NCBI GenBank assembly: GCA_029262355.1 | Contig: JAJCZO010000124.1 | Span: 1-39,143 of the forward strand | Length of the DNA: 39,143 nucleotides | Direction: 5' to 3' | Source of the DNA: Deltaproteobacteria bacterium | GTDB taxonomy: Bacteria > Desulfobacterota > Binatia > UBA12015 | Shown here: positions 7,254-14,889 of the stretch, in pieces | How positions within the stretch are numbered: position 1 is the first letter of the stretch | How the letters are laid out: each line of letters opens with the position of its first letter | Notes under the pieces: model-generated | What the model was told of the DNA's origin: nothing | Databases searched by the model: none | What the model saw: only the letters and a program-made list of their open reading frames with translations | Made by a program: the position numbers and the translations under genes

Positions 7254-8237
7254 ATGACGGCCCGCGAATCGATTGAAACACTCCGCGAGCGGATGGGGCG
7301 TTCCATCGTCGGACAAGAGCAGGTCGTCCAGCAATTGTTGATCGCTCTGCTCGCCGACGGCCACGTGCTCGTCGAGGGGCTCCCCGGCCTCGCGAAGACC
7401 CGCGCGGTCAAGAGCCTGGCGTCGAATCTGGCCGCTGGTCTTTCTCGTATTCAGTTCACGCCGGACCTGCTTCCCTCTGACGTTACCGGAACCGAGGTGT
7501 ACCACTCGGCTGGCGGCACGGGCGAGTTCCGTTTCGCGCCGGGGCCGATCTTCAACAACATGATTCTCGCAGACGAGATCAACCGCGCACCAGCCAAGGT
7601 CCAGTCCGCGCTTCTCGAAGCGATGGAGGAACGCCAGGTCACGGTCGGTGGCAAGACCCACCCGCTACCCGATTTGTTCTTGGTCATGGCGACCCAGAAC
7701 CCGATCGAGCAGGAGGGGACGTATCCACTGCCAGAGGCGCAGATGGACCGGTTTCTGATGCACGTTACGATCGACTACCCGGGCGCGGATGACGAGGTCG
7801 AGGTCGTGCGGCTCGTGCGGCGCGAAGAACAGGAAGAGAAGCGAGCGGGGGCCGCGGCCCGGGAGGCGGACGAGCCCATCTCGCAAGATGTGGTCTTCGC
7901 GGCCCGCTCGGAGATCCGCGCCGTGCACGTGGCAGACGCGATCGATCGCTACTTCGTGGACCTCGTGAACGCGACGCGCACGCCGCAGAGGTACGGTGGG
8001 GATCTCGCCACCTGGATTCAGGTCGGCGCGAGTCCTCGCGGCGCGATTGGCCTCGATCGTTGCTCCCGCGCCCACGCTTGGTTGGCCGGGCGAGACCACG
8101 TGACGCCTGACGACGCCCGAGGGGTCGTACAGAGTGTCCTGCGCCATCGGCTACAGCTCAGTTACGAGGCGAATGCGGCTGGTGTGACTGCGGATCGCGT
8201 GGTGGCCGAAGCCGTGCGCGTGGTTGCCGTGGCCTGA
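7254..8237 (+). CDS. MoxR family AAA+ ATPase
   Basis: A 327-residue MoxR-type AAA+ ATPase. The Walker A motif GLPGLAKT is at residues 42-49 and Walker B LADEINRAP has D107/E108. Also present are the sensor segment VMATQNPIEQEGTYPLPEAQMDRF and a C-terminal lid domain with GASPRGAIGL. MoxR proteins act as chaperones that help metal centres or multiprotein complexes mature, usually with VWA-domain partners, and such partners are encoded immediately downstream. The start is ATG 7254, where the family sequence begins; the frame is open further upstream but that part has no family-like sequence. This is the first gene of a six-gene operon. Confidence 0.95.
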   Translation: MTARESIETLRERMGRSIVGQEQVVQQLLIALLADGHVLVEGLPGLAKTRAVKSLASNLAAGLSRIQFTPDLLPSDVTGTEVYHSAGGTGEFRFAPGPIFNNMILADEINRAPAKVQSALLEAMEERQVTVGGKTHPLPDLFLVMATQNPIEQEGTYPLPEAQMDRFLMHVTIDYPGADDEVEVVRLVRREEQEEKRAGAAAREADEPISQDVVFAARSEIRAVHVADAIDRYFVDLVNATRTPQRYGGDLATWIQVGASPRGAIGLDRCSRAHAWLAGRDHVTPDDARGVVQSVLRHRLQLSYEANAAGVTADRVVAEAVRVVAVA

Positions 8238-8249
8238 GCGGGCTCTCCG

Positions 8250-9197
8250 ATGACGTCGAATCCGAGCGCACCGGGGGTCTACGCGACGCTCGAAGAGCTC
8301 GTCGCACTGCGGCACAAGGCGCGCGGCTTCGGCTTTCTGCCTCGGCAGCCCGTGCACAGTTTGCTCACCGGGCGTTACGCGTCGCGCCTCCGGGGACGAG
8401 GTCTCAACTTCGAAGAGATGCGCTCCTACGTTCCAGGCGACGACGTTCGGACGATCGACTGGAAAGTAACCGCCCGCACCGGGCGCCCGCACGTGCGCGT
8501 GTACACAGAGGAGCGCGACCGGCCGGTCTTGCTCGTCGTCGACCAGCGGCTGTCGATGTTCTTCGGAAGTCGGCGGGCGATGAAATCCGTTACGGCGGCC
8601 GAGGCCGCGGCCCTCGCCGCGTGGCGTGTGGTCTCGGTGGGTGATCGCGTGGGCGCGCTGGTCTTCAACGATGAGGAGGTTCGCGAGATCCGGCCGCAGC
8701 GGAGCGAGCGGGCGGTGCATCAGATCTTCGAAGCGATCCTCTCGCAGAATCATGCTCTGTCGGTCGAAGGTGAAACAATCCGCCGGCCCGAGCGGCTCAA
8801 TGAGGCGCTGGAGCGAGCGGCGCGACAGGCACGACACGATTGGTTGGTTTGCGTCATCAGCGACTTTGACGGCGCCGATGAGCAGACGCGGGCGGTTCTC
8901 TCCCGGACGGCGATCCACAACGACGTGCTGGCGATCCTCGTGCACGACGCGCTGGCGACAAAGCTGCCGAGTCACAGTCGGTATGTCGTGGGAGACGGTC
9001 GCCTTCAAGTGGAACTCGACCTGGCCGGCGGTCGGACGAGAGAGCGGGTGGGCGCGTTCGCTGCGGGGCGAGTCGCGGAGGTGCTGGCGTGGGCCGGAGA
9101 GATCGGCGTCCCGGTTTTGCCGATCCGGACGGGTGAAGGGCCCGCGGAGCAGGTTCGTCGGTTGCTCGGCGGCGCCGCGCGGCCGCGCCGGAGCTGA
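8250..9197 (+). CDS. DUF58 domain-containing protein
   Basis: A 315-residue soluble protein with the DUF58 signature: SYVPGDDVRTIDWKVTARTG near residues 65-85, preceded by GRYASRLRGRGLNFEEMR. The following region has a VWA-like fold with LLVVDQRLSM, where the metal site looks incomplete because the usual DxSxS is DQRLS. DUF58 proteins nearly always follow moxR and are thought to work with it in assembly or stress functions. The gene is 12 bases after moxR and 3 bases before the DUF4381 gene. Confidence 0.93.
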   Translation: MTSNPSAPGVYATLEELVALRHKARGFGFLPRQPVHSLLTGRYASRLRGRGLNFEEMRSYVPGDDVRTIDWKVTARTGRPHVRVYTEERDRPVLLVVDQRLSMFFGSRRAMKSVTAAEAAALAAWRVVSVGDRVGALVFNDEEVREIRPQRSERAVHQIFEAILSQNHALSVEGETIRRPERLNEALERAARQARHDWLVCVISDFDGADEQTRAVLSRTAIHNDVLAILVHDALATKLPSHSRYVVGDGRLQVELDLAGGRTRERVGAFAAGRVAEVLAWAGEIGVPVLPIRTGEGPAEQVRRLLGGAARPRRS

Positions 9198-9200
9198 GGC

Positions 9201-9728
9201 GTGGCGAAGGCCGTATTCGAGCCAGGGCTGATCGGGCTGCGCGACATCGTCCTGGTGGAGCCAGTCTCGTACCTGCCGGCGACCCTGGGGTGGGCAGTCC
9301 TCGGGGCGTTGGTCGCGGTGGCCACGGCCGGGCTGATCCGGGACCGTTGGCGCCGCTGGCGTGCCGACGCGTATCGGAGGAGGGCGCTCGACGAGCTCGC
9401 GGCTCTCGAGGTGCAGCTTCGCGACCCGCTACGCCGCGCGGGGGCGCTCGTTGGGCTGGCCCCGCTGGTGAAGCGGACCGTGCTCGCCTTTGCGCCGCGC
9501 GAGCGCGTGGCGGCGCTCTCGGGCGAGGACTGGCTCCGTTTCCTCGATGACTTGGGCGGGCGGAAGTCGTTCGTCGACGGGCCGGGCCGGCGTTTGGAGG
9601 AAGCCGCCTTCTGTTCACCGGAGCGTCTGGACCAATTCCCGGACGAGGAGACGGTCGCGCTGTTCGGCGCAGTCGAGTCGTGGGTACGTGAGCACCGGCG
9701 TTCCCTTCCCGCGAGCGCCGAGGCCTGA
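9201..9728 (+). CDS. DUF4381 domain-containing membrane protein
   Basis: A 175-residue protein starting at GTG 9201, three bases after the DUF58 stop. After an N-terminal stretch (LRDIVLVEPVSYLPATLGW) there is one transmembrane segment at about residues 25-45, then a basic RDRWRRWR stretch and a cytoplasmic helical domain containing LSGEDWLRFLDDLGG. That arrangement and the position between DUF58 and the VWA genes are typical of DUF4381 proteins. They probably anchor the MoxR/Bat complex in the inner membrane; no biochemical role is established. Confidence 0.88.
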   Translation: MAKAVFEPGLIGLRDIVLVEPVSYLPATLGWAVLGALVAVATAGLIRDRWRRWRADAYRRRALDELAALEVQLRDPLRRAGALVGLAPLVKRTVLAFAPRERVAALSGEDWLRFLDDLGGRKSFVDGPGRRLEEAAFCSPERLDQFPDEETVALFGAVESWVREHRRSLPASAEA

Positions 9729-9729
9729 G

Positions 9730-10728
9730 ATGGTGATGCTCGGACTCGATCAGTCATGGGCGCTCCTCCTCCTGCCGCTGCCCCTTCTCGTGCGCTGGTT
9801 CGCTCCCGCGTATCGGGAGATTCGTCCCGCAGTGCGTGCGCCGTTCTTTACCGAGCTGGCGCACGCGGCTGAAACTTCGCCAGCGGAGGGCGCCGTCGTT
9901 CAGGATCGGACCTGGAGGCAGACGGCGGTCGGCGCGCTGGTGTGGGTCCTGCTGATCGTTGCGCTCGCGCGTCCGGTATTGCTCGAGCCGCCCATCGAAC
10001 GTACGGAGACCGGCCGCGACTTGCTGCTCGCGGTCGACCTGTCGGGTTCCATGGCGACGCGCGATTTCACAGGCCCGGACGGCGTGCAGACTTCGCGACT
10101 CGACGCCGTGAAGCAGGTCATCGACGACTTTCTCGCCCGACGTCAGGGGGATCGGGTCGGGCTGATCGTGTTCGGTACGGCGGCGCACGCGCAGGTGCCG
10201 TTTACACCGGACCTGCGTGCGGCCCGCGAGCTACTCGACGAGACGCGTGTTTCGATGGCCGGGCCCCAGACCGCCGTCGGAGACGCGATCGGGCTTGGAA
10301 TCAAGCTCTTCGAAAAGAGCAAGAGCGACGGGCGGGTGATGGTCTTGCTGACTGATGGGAACGACACGGCCAGTCGCGTCACGCCGCGCAAGGCGGCGGA
10401 GTTGGCGGCGCATGAGGGGGTCACGATCTACCCGATCGGCGTCGGTGATCCGACCGCGGCCGGCGAAGACCCGCTGGACATCGCGACGCTCGACGGAGTC
10501 GCTGAGGCCACGGGTGGCGAGAGCTTCCTGGCCACGGATCGAGGAGAGCTCGAACGGGTCTACGCCGCGCTCGACGCGCTCGAGCCCAGTGAGTTCGAGG
10601 TGAAGACCTGGCGGCCGAAGAGACCGTTGTTCGTGTGGCCGCTTGCCGCAGCGGTCCTGTCGCTGCTGCTTTTTCAACTCGCACAGCTCACCGGGGGATT
10701 CCTGTCCCGCAGGCGGCGCGATGCCTGA
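9730..10728 (+). CDS. batA: BatA-like VWA domain membrane protein
   Basis: A 332-residue protein. An N-terminal transmembrane segment (about 9-24) and a second (66-84) precede a von Willebrand factor A domain with an intact metal-ion-dependent adhesion site: DLSGS at 103-107, T181 and D209 (LLTDGND). A final transmembrane segment lies at 302-322. This is the BatA (aerotolerance) layout, in which the VWA domain faces the periplasm. The ATG at 9730 follows the DUF4381 stop by one base. The gene name follows architecture and order only; aerotolerance itself is not shown. Confidence 0.88.
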   Translation: MVMLGLDQSWALLLLPLPLLVRWFAPAYREIRPAVRAPFFTELAHAAETSPAEGAVVQDRTWRQTAVGALVWVLLIVALARPVLLEPPIERTETGRDLLLAVDLSGSMATRDFTGPDGVQTSRLDAVKQVIDDFLARRQGDRVGLIVFGTAAHAQVPFTPDLRAARELLDETRVSMAGPQTAVGDAIGLGIKLFEKSKSDGRVMVLLTDGNDTASRVTPRKAAELAAHEGVTIYPIGVGDPTAAGEDPLDIATLDGVAEATGGESFLATDRGELERVYAALDALEPSEFEVKTWRPKRPLFVWPLAAAVLSLLLFQLAQLTGGFLSRRRRDA

Positions 10729-12250
10729 CGCGGATACTCTGGGCGCGTTTCATTTTCTGCGCCCGTGGTGGCTGGCGGTCGTGCCGGTGACGGGTCTGCT
10801 CCTGGCCTTGGTCACGCGGCGCGACGATCCCGTCCGGCCGTGGCGGAACGTGATCGCACCGGAGCTGCTCGCCCATCTCGTGGTCGGCGAGTCGCGCCGC
10901 CAAAGATTTCGTCCGGTTCACCTCCTGGCGACACTTCTGGCCCTCTCGTCGATCGCGCTGGCTGGTCCGACGTGGGAGCGCGAAGCGCCTCCTCTGGACG
11001 CCGATCGTGCCCCGCTCGTGATTGCTCTCGATGTGTCGGCGTCCATGGATCGCGAGGACGTCGCTCCGAGTCGGCTGGAGCGGGCAAAACAGAAGGCGCG
11101 CGATCTCGTCGCGGCGCGGGCCGGCGCCCGCACTGGGCTCGTGGCGTACGCGGGCAGCGCGCACGTCGTTCTGCCGCCCACCGAAGACCCAGACGTGTTG
11201 GCGCACTATGTCGCGGCCTTGTCGACGGACGTGATGCCCCTTGCAGGCAAGAATGCGTCGGCCGCCCTGGCCGAGGCGCGAGCGTTGCTCGCGAGCGAAG
11301 AGGTGCCCGGTGCCGTTGCTTTTCTCACCGACGGAATCGAAGCGGGGCATCGCGAGGCGCTGAAGGCCGCGCGCCGCGACGGGCTCTCGGTGTTGGCGCT
11401 CTCGGTCGGCCCGGAGCAGGGGCTCGTGCCCGTTGCCGACGTGGTCGAGGTCGTCGGCCTCACCGTCGACGGCCGCGACGTGGCCGACATCGCCAGGAGG
11501 GTACGCGCCGCGACCGGTGCGCTCGACACGATCGATAGGATGAATCGCTGGAAGGATTTCGGCTTCTACCTGCTGTACCCAATCGTCGCGTTGGCGCTTC
11601 TCTCGTTCCGTCGAGGGTTCGGGCTACGATGGGGCGCGGCCGCAGCGGCGTTCCTGTACGTGTGGAGCCCGACACCGGCGGCCGCGTTCTCGTTCCTCGA
11701 TCTGTGGCTCACTCCGAATCAACAGGGACGGTACTGGTTCGATCGGGGCGACTACGAGCGTGCCGCCGCGACGTTCGAAGATCCGTTTTGGCAAGGTGTC
11801 GCGTGTTATCGGTCGGGAGATCTCGAGTGTGCGACCGTGGCGTGGTCGCCCCTGAAGTCACCCGAGGCGATCTACGATCTCGGCAACGTCTGGGCCCGGC
11901 TCGGCGATTACGAGAGCGCGGCCGCCGCATTCGAGCGGGCCCTGGTGGTTCGCCCCGGCTGGTCGGATGCCGAGGCCAACCTTGCGCTGATGCGTAAGAA
12001 ACTTGCGCAACCCGACGACGACGACGACGACGTGCCGCCGCCGACCTTCGACGCCGACGACGTGCGGTTCGACAACAAGGAGAATAGGGGATCGCGCGGC
12101 GAGGTTGAGATGCAGGGCCTCTCGGACGAGCAGATCGGCGAGCTCTGGCTTCGGGGCTTGAAGAGCGACCCGGCGGATTTTCTGCGGTTGAAGTTCGCCT
12201 TCCAGGAAGAAGCGAAGGAACGTGAGCGGGCTTTCGGGGAGCCGCCATGA
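10721..12250 (+). CDS. Fused BatB/BatC-like VWA and TPR protein
   Basis: A 509-residue protein. Two N-terminal transmembrane segments (about 15-32 and 66-82) lead to a VWA domain with DVSAS at 104-108 and FLTDG near 201-205. Transmembrane segments follow at about 280-294 and 303-322. A periplasmic TPR-like part (about 333-428) includes YDLGNVWARLGDYESAAAAFERAL, then a run of six aspartates (432-437) and a C-terminal GLSDEQIGELWLRGLKSD helix that resembles the BatC end. In Bacteroides-type operons BatB and BatC are separate proteins; here they form one chain. It overlaps the BatA gene by 8 bases and the BatD gene by 4. Confidence 0.88.
   Translation: MPDADTLGAFHFLRPWWLAVVPVTGLLLALVTRRDDPVRPWRNVIAPELLAHLVVGESRRQRFRPVHLLATLLALSSIALAGPTWEREAPPLDADRAPLVIALDVSASMDREDVAPSRLERAKQKARDLVAARAGARTGLVAYAGSAHVVLPPTEDPDVLAHYVAALSTDVMPLAGKNASAALAEARALLASEEVPGAVAFLTDGIEAGHREALKAARRDGLSVLALSVGPEQGLVPVADVVEVVGLTVDGRDVADIARRVRAATGALDTIDRMNRWKDFGFYLLYPIVALALLSFRRGFGLRWGAAAAAFLYVWSPTPAAAFSFLDLWLTPNQQGRYWFDRGDYERAAATFEDPFWQGVACYRSGDLECATVAWSPLKSPEAIYDLGNVWARLGDYESAAAAFERALVVRPGWSDAEANLALMRKKLAQPDDDDDDVPPPTFDADDVRFDNKENRGSRGEVEMQGLSDEQIGELWLRGLKSDPADFLRLKFAFQEEAKERERAFGEPP
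12014..12031 (+). repeat. (GAC)6 trinucleotide run
   Basis: Six tandem GAC codons encode six aspartates in the C-terminal linker of the fused BatB/BatC-like protein. The run could slip in length between strains without shifting the frame. Confidence 0.9.
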
Positions 12251-13551
12251 CCACGCTCCGGTTCGGGTCCTGTCTGATCGCGTTGCTGTTGCTGCAGGCA
12301 GGGGCGGCTTGGGCCGCGACACCCATCGTTCGCTCACGGATCGCGCCGACCGAGGTGGTGGTTGGTGAGGAGGTGCGCCTCGTCGTGGAGGTGATCGTCC
12401 CCACGTGGCTGCTTGGTGCGCCTCACCTGCCCGAACTCGAGATCGGCGGGGTCGTCGTCGTTGCGTCGGGCGAGAGTGGTCTCAATCTCACCGAGTCGGT
12501 CGGGGGAGTGACGTGGTCCGGTGTCTCGAACGAGTACGTGCTCTACCCGCAGCGGGCTGGCGCCTTCGAGACGCCGGCCGCGTCGGTAGGTGTCACCTAC
12601 TCGGTCGATGGTCGGTCGGTGTCTGCCGAGATGCCGATTCCGGTCCAGCGTTTCGCTGCACGCCTTCCTCCCGGGGTGGAGGCCGGCGATCGCGTGCTGG
12701 TCGCCTCGGGACTGGAGCTCACGCAAGACGTCGAGCCGCGCCCCGAAGGCCTCCTCGTCGGGGATGCGTTGCGGCGCACGATCCGAATCCGCGCGCAGAA
12801 GACGCGCGCGATGTTGTTGGCCGAGATCGGTGCGGCGCCCATTGATGGCTTGTCGCCGTATTCGGACACGCCTCGGCTCGTCGATACACCCGGCCGTCGA
12901 GGGGCAGAGCCGACGGCGGAGCGCGTGGAGTCGACGAGCTGGATCCTCGAGCGCCCGGGCTCGTACGCGCTGCCCGCGGTCACCGTGCGCTGGTGGAACG
13001 TCGTCGACCAGCGGATGGAGACGGCGAGCCTTTCGGCGGTCGAGTTTCGGGTCGCTCCGAACGCATCGGTCGACGCCGCAATGGGGCCCGACAGGGGGTG
13101 GTGGCTGGTCGGTATCGTAGCTGCCGTCGCCGTCGGGCTGTTCGTGCTCGCTGCCCGGCGCGGGTGGCTTGCTGCCGGGCGACGAGGTGCGCTTGCGTGC
13201 CTCGAGCGCGCGCGACGTTCTGAGCGGGCGTACTTCGGGGCCTTTGTGCGCGCGACACAACGGGGTGAACCGCGCGCCATCCTGGCGGCGTTCTTCGCCT
13301 GGCTGGATCGTCGTGCGCGGGCGGACGGCACCGCGACCGTGGAAAGCTTCGTTGCCGAGTCCGAGTCGCCCGAGCTTGGGCGGGAGATCTCTAGCCTCGA
13401 AGCGTCGTTGTTCGCCGCGCAAGAGACTCGGAGACGGGCCGACGGTACGTGGTCGCCCGCGGCGCTACGGAGAAACGCGGTCGTCGCTCGTGCGCGCGCG
13501 GCGGAGTCTTCGAACGACGAGCCGTCGCCCCTCGGTCCGCTCAATCCTTGA
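12247..13551 (+). CDS. batD: BatD-like protein
   Basis: A 434-residue protein beginning with a signal peptide (about 1-23, ending AAWA). A large periplasmic beta-sandwich region follows, with IAPTEVVVGEEVRLVVEV at about 32-50, which is the usual BatD/oxygen-tolerance start. One transmembrane segment lies near 282-302, and a cytoplasmic helical tail completes the chain. BatD proteins are membrane anchors with the VWA partners, BatA and BatB. The start overlaps the preceding stop as ATGA. It is the last gene of the operon; the 146 bases to the convergent alcohol dehydrogenase contain a short hairpin (13586-13601) without a T-tract. Confidence 0.85.
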   Translation: MTTLRFGSCLIALLLLQAGAAWAATPIVRSRIAPTEVVVGEEVRLVVEVIVPTWLLGAPHLPELEIGGVVVVASGESGLNLTESVGGVTWSGVSNEYVLYPQRAGAFETPAASVGVTYSVDGRSVSAEMPIPVQRFAARLPPGVEAGDRVLVASGLELTQDVEPRPEGLLVGDALRRTIRIRAQKTRAMLLAEIGAAPIDGLSPYSDTPRLVDTPGRRGAEPTAERVESTSWILERPGSYALPAVTVRWWNVVDQRMETASLSAVEFRVAPNASVDAAMGPDRGWWLVGIVAAVAVGLFVLAARRGWLAAGRRGALACLERARRSERAYFGAFVRATQRGEPRAILAAFFAWLDRRARADGTATVESFVAESESPELGREISSLEASLFAAQETRRRADGTWSPAALRRNAVVARARAAESSNDEPSPLGPLNP

Positions 13552-13697
13552 CGATCGCCTGTGACCGTTGGCACCCGGGCGAGGACGGCCAGGAGTGGCC
13601 GGCCGGACGAGGGGAACGAGATGGGTAGCGGTCGGAGGTTGCCGTGGGGCCGGTGTTGGCAATGGGGGGCGCGAGATGTGATGTGCGCGCGGCTTGT

Positions 13698-14735
13698 CTA
13701 AGCGCGGAGGACGACCTTCATCACGCCGTCTTGGCGCGCGTGGAATCTGGAGTAGGCGTCGGCCCCATCGGTCAGCGCCAGGCGCGTCGTGATGACGCGC
13801 TCGGGATGAAGGCGCTCGGTCAGGACGAGCGGGATGAGGGTGCTCCAGGTGGATTGAACCGGGCACAGGCTCATGCGGAGAGTCTGGTTCTGGCCTTGGA
13901 GGGCCATTGAAGGAACCCCGACGACCGGAGATTGCGGCACGCCGACGATAGAGATCGTCGCGCCCCGCCCAGCGACGTCCATTGCGAGCTTGATCGAGTC
14001 GTCGCGGCCAACCGCCTCGATCGAGGCATCGACGCCGCGGCCTCCGGTCATCTCGCGGACGCGCGCCGCGGTGGCGTCATCGACGGCAACGGGCTCGGCA
14101 CCGACGGCGGCCGCGGCGGCGAGTCGCGCGGGCACGAGGTCGAGTGCCAGCACGCGGGACGCGCCGAGCACGAGGGCCGATTCGACCGCGTGCTGGCCGA
14201 CGGGGCCGAGTCCGACGACGGCGACTGTCGAGCCCGGCACGATGTCGGCGCGGGTCGCTCCGAACCAGCCCGTCGGTAGGTTGTCGGTGAGCATGAGGGC
14301 CTGCTCGTCGGTCATTCCATCAGGGATCCGCGCGAGAGTGTTGTCGGCCCCCGGAACGCCCACGGCCTCGGCCTGAGATCCGGCCAGTCCAAGTCCGATC
14401 CCGAACACGCTCGCTTCGCCGGAGTCGCAGAGATCGATGCGTCCACGCGCGCACGGGAGGCACGTCGCGCACGCGGCGGCGCCTGAGATCATGACCCGGT
14501 CACCCGACTTGAAGCGGCGGACTGCCGAGCCAACCTCGACCACTTCGCCGACGGCCTCGTGTCCGGTCGTGAACCCTGGGCCCGCCCATCCGTGGCCTTC
14601 GTAGATGTGAAGGTCGCTGCCGCAGATCCCGGAGTGCGTGATTCGGACCACCGCGCCATCGATGGCCAAGGGGTCGGGGTTCGCGACGTCCTCGCAGCGA
14701 ATGTCGAAAGGAGCGTGGTAGACCAGCGCTTTCAT
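13698..14735 (-). CDS. Zinc-dependent alcohol dehydrogenase family protein
   Basis: A 345-residue medium-chain dehydrogenase. Catalytic zinc ligands are C38 (GICGSD) and H59/E60 (GHE). The structural-zinc cysteines C89, C92, C95 and C103 are all present, and the nucleotide loop GLGPVG is at 175-180 with LDLVPARL following strand beta-2, which suggests NAD. Such enzymes oxidise alcohols or polyols, and some are glutathione-dependent formaldehyde dehydrogenases; the substrate is not determined. ATG 14735 is chosen because the family begins there, although the frame is open upstream to 14891. The gene is divergent from the CocE-type hydrolase, 154 bases away. Confidence 0.9.
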   Translation of the reverse strand: MKALVYHAPFDIRCEDVANPDPLAIDGAVVRITHSGICGSDLHIYEGHGWAGPGFTTGHEAVGEVVEVGSAVRRFKSGDRVMISGAAACATCLPCARGRIDLCDSGEASVFGIGLGLAGSQAEAVGVPGADNTLARIPDGMTDEQALMLTDNLPTGWFGATRADIVPGSTVAVVGLGPVGQHAVESALVLGASRVLALDLVPARLAAAAAVGAEPVAVDDATAARVREMTGGRGVDASIEAVGRDDSIKLAMDVAGRGATISIVGVPQSPVVGVPSMALQGQNQTLRMSLCPVQSTWSTLIPLVLTERLHPERVITTRLALTDGADAYSRFHARQDGVMKVVLRA

Positions 14736-14873
14736 GGCTTGGTTGAAGGCTACTGCCGGGGTCGATGCAAGCCGCCCGCCGAGCTGGGGGTCGCAGGTTT
14801 TTCTGGGGCTGGACCGCGGGGGCACCTGCCGGCTAGTTTGAGGTCGACGCAAGTCACCGCCCCCGTTCGTGCC

Positions 14874-14879
14874 AAGGAG
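14874..14879 (+). promoter_or_regulatory. Ribosome binding site choosing the CocE-type start
   Basis: AAGGAG ends 10 bases before ATG 14890 and favours that start over the in-frame GTG at 14869. Confidence 0.65.
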
Positions 14880-14889
14880 TCCCTCGACC

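Noticed and set aside
13552..13697. Hairpin at 13586-13601 as a terminator after the Bat operon
   Set aside because: The stem is only six base pairs and no T-tract follows.
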